DNA of 6,209 nt, from positions 1-6,209 of the forward strand of contig JABSPG010000256.1 in the NCBI GenBank assembly GCA_013214445.1, read 5' to 3'. Position numbers and translations under genes: made by a program. Origin of the DNA: Ekhidna sp. Lineage in GTDB: Bacteria > Bacteroidota > Bacteroidia > Cytophagales > Cyclobacteriaceae. Positions 5,153 through 6,209 of the stretch are shown piece after piece. Numbering within the stretch: position 1 is the first letter of the stretch; each line of letters begins with the position of its first letter. The notes below the pieces were generated by a model that was not told the DNA's origin, searched no databases, and saw nothing but the letters and a program-made list of their open reading frames with translations.

Positions 5153-6136
5153 TTAGTTTAATTGCATCCAGATCTTATCCTTAAGCTCTTGAATACCCAT
5201 ACCCGTGACGCTAGAGATGAACAGTGTTTCAATCTCTGGAAGTTCTGCTTTCATTTCTTCCATCAATTCGTCATCTAAAAGATCAGATTTTGAAATGGCA
5301 AGTAACCTATCCTTATCCATGAGCTCTGGGTTATGCTTCTGCAGTTCGCCATTTAGAATATCAAATTCTTTTCTGATATCTGTCGCATCTGCAGGAATCA
5401 TGAATAGCAAGATCGAATTCCTTTCGATATGCCTTAGAAATCTATTACCAAGCCCTTTTCCTTCTGCAGCTCCCTCAATGATTCCGGGAATATCTGCCAT
5501 CACAAATGACTTGTAATCGCGATAAGGCACGACCCCTAGATTTGGGACTAGAGTAGTAAAAGGATAATCTGCAATTTCTGGTTTTGCTTCAGATACGACT
5601 GACAGCAGGGTGGATTTACCTGCATTAGGAAATCCAACAAGACCGACATCAGCTAAGATTTTAAGCTCAAGAATGATCCAAGATTCAGTGCCCTCAACAC
5701 CTGGCTGAGCATATCGGGGTGTCTGATTTGTTGCGGTCTTATAGTGTACATTCCCTCGGCCTCCTATGCCTCCAGCCACCAACACCTTCTCTTCTCCATC
5801 TTCAAGTATTTCGACCATTTTTTCATTGGTCTCAGAATTTTTTGCGATGGTACCTATCGGAACCTCCAGAACAATGTCTTCTCCATCTTTTCCAAAACTC
5901 CTACTTCCCTGACCGTTTCCACCATTTTCGGCCATGATATGTTTCCGATACTTCAAATGAAGAAGCGTCCACAACTGACTATTTCCACGTAGGATTATAC
6001 TTCCGCCCTTTCCTCCATCTCCACCGTCCGGACCACCTTTTGGAACATGCTTCTCTCTTCTAAAATGTACAGAACCAGCTCCGCCATCACCGGATCTGGC
6101 GTAGAACTTCACATAATCTATAAAATTGGATTCCAT
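5153..6136 (-). CDS. obgE: Obg-family GTPase (ObgE/CgtA)
   Basis: Obg is an essential GTPase that binds the 50S subunit and links ribosome assembly to nutrient state, including (p)ppGpp. The 327-residue protein has the glycine-rich Obg fold at 1-158 (FYARSGDGGAGSVHFRREKH, GGPDGGDGGKGG, GGIGGRGNVHY, ATNQTPRYAQPG) and a G domain at about 159-327. Nucleotide motifs: G1 G168-F-P-N-A-G-K-S-T176; switch I YPFTTLVPNLG (191-201) with T194/T195; G3 D215-I-P-G-I-I-E-G-A, continuing into the Obg signature GKGLGNRFLRHIER; G4 S282-K-S-D285, where Ser replaces the usual Asn of NKxD; G5 SSVTG (308-312). There is no C-terminal OCT domain, which fits many Bacteroidota orthologues. The ATG at 6136 has stop codons in frame just upstream (6143-6145, 6149-6151), so the start is secure. 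It follows adk by 12 bases. Confidence 0.96.
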   Translation of the reverse strand: MESNFIDYVKFYARSGDGGAGSVHFRREKHVPKGGPDGGDGGKGGSIILRGNSQLWTLLHLKYRKHIMAENGGNGQGSRSFGKDGEDIVLEVPIGTIAKNSETNEKMVEILEDGEEKVLVAGGIGGRGNVHYKTATNQTPRYAQPGVEGTESWIILELKILADVGLVGFPNAGKSTLLSVVSEAKPEIADYPFTTLVPNLGVVPYRDYKSFVMADIPGIIEGAAEGKGLGNRFLRHIERNSILLFMIPADATDIRKEFDILNGELQKHNPELMDKDRLLAISKSDLLDDELMEEMKAELPEIETLFISSVTGMGIQELKDKIWMQLN

Positions 6137-6137
6137 G

Positions 6138-6149
6138 GGTCTTTAGACC
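6138..6149 (-). promoter_or_regulatory. Small inverted repeat between adk stop and obgE start
   Basis: The coding strand reads GGTCTAAAGACC, which can form a GGTC/GACC stem with a four-base loop, one base before the obgE ATG and overlapping the last base of the adk stop codon. It may tune translation initiation or coupling between the two genes. The stem is short, so this could be chance. Confidence 0.2.
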
Positions 6150-6209
6150 TACAAGGATGCTATGGCAGTTTCTATAGCAGAGTAGATGTCATCTATACTA
6201 CCCACTCCA
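6149..6209 (-). CDS. adk: Probable adenylate kinase, C-terminal end only, truncated by the window edge
   Basis: The 19 codons before the TAG stop (6149-6151) read GVGSIDDIYSAIETAIASL, with the reading frame continuing off the right edge. A GVGSI-x-x-I(Y/F)-x-x-I-x-x-A-I ending is what I recall for Bacteroidota adenylate kinases, where adk often neighbours obgE. Adenylate kinase interconverts ATP + AMP and 2 ADP in the cytosol. None of the catalytic part (P-loop, LID) is inside the window, so the call rests on a short tail plus context. The 12-base gap to obgE on the same strand suggests one transcript. Confidence 0.65.
   Translation of the reverse strand, partial: GVGSIDDIYSAIETAIASL

Noticed and set aside
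5205..5992. Plus-strand open frames opposite obgE
   Set aside because: Antisense shadows of a well-conserved gene, with low-complexity Ser/Phe/Pro content.

Overview
The window looks like an ordinary housekeeping stretch of a Bacteroidota chromosome, probably a Cytophagales-like lineage. I infer this from protein style (Obg without a C-terminal OCT domain, the CTD and C-terminus of DnaJ, the RF2 tail), moderate-to-low GC, and start codons mostly lacking a clear Shine-Dalgarno sequence. No database search was possible, so the taxonomic call is an inference. There is no mobile element, CRISPR array, tRNA or rRNA, and no stretch above 300 bases is without a gene. Intergenic gaps range from 1 to 76 bases.

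Left part, plus strand (1-2431): the C-terminal half of peptide chain release factor 2 (prfB, cut by the window edge), a 12-helix-type major facilitator transporter (594-1736), and a YhhN/TMEM86-type membrane protein, probably a lysoplasmalogenase (1775-2431). Right part, minus strand (2447-6209), read from the right edge: the last 19 codons of what looks like adenylate kinase (adk), then obgE, grpE and dnaJ, then a secreted toastrack-like beta-repeat protein. The two groups converge at 2431/2447 with 15 bases between stop codons and no convincing terminator.

The minus-strand group links ribosome and GTPase functions (obgE) with the DnaK co-chaperones: GrpE releases ADP from DnaK and DnaJ delivers substrates and stimulates its ATPase. 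grpE and dnaJ are one base apart (TAA G ATG) and must be co-transcribed. adk and obgE are 12 bases apart. The 76-base obgE-grpE gap is the likely site of a heat-shock promoter or leader. It holds a repeated TGCCAAT element and an 8-bp-stem hairpin ending 3 bases before the grpE ATG.

The most notable observation is in DnaJ. The cysteine-rich domain has only two of the usual four CxxCxGxG motifs, and by spacing and context the survivors are motifs 2 and 3, the pair that builds zinc centre II. Motifs 1 and 4, which together build zinc centre I, are both gone. This is a coherent loss of one complete metal site with the rest of the protein intact. I see no clearly undescribed multi-gene system here.
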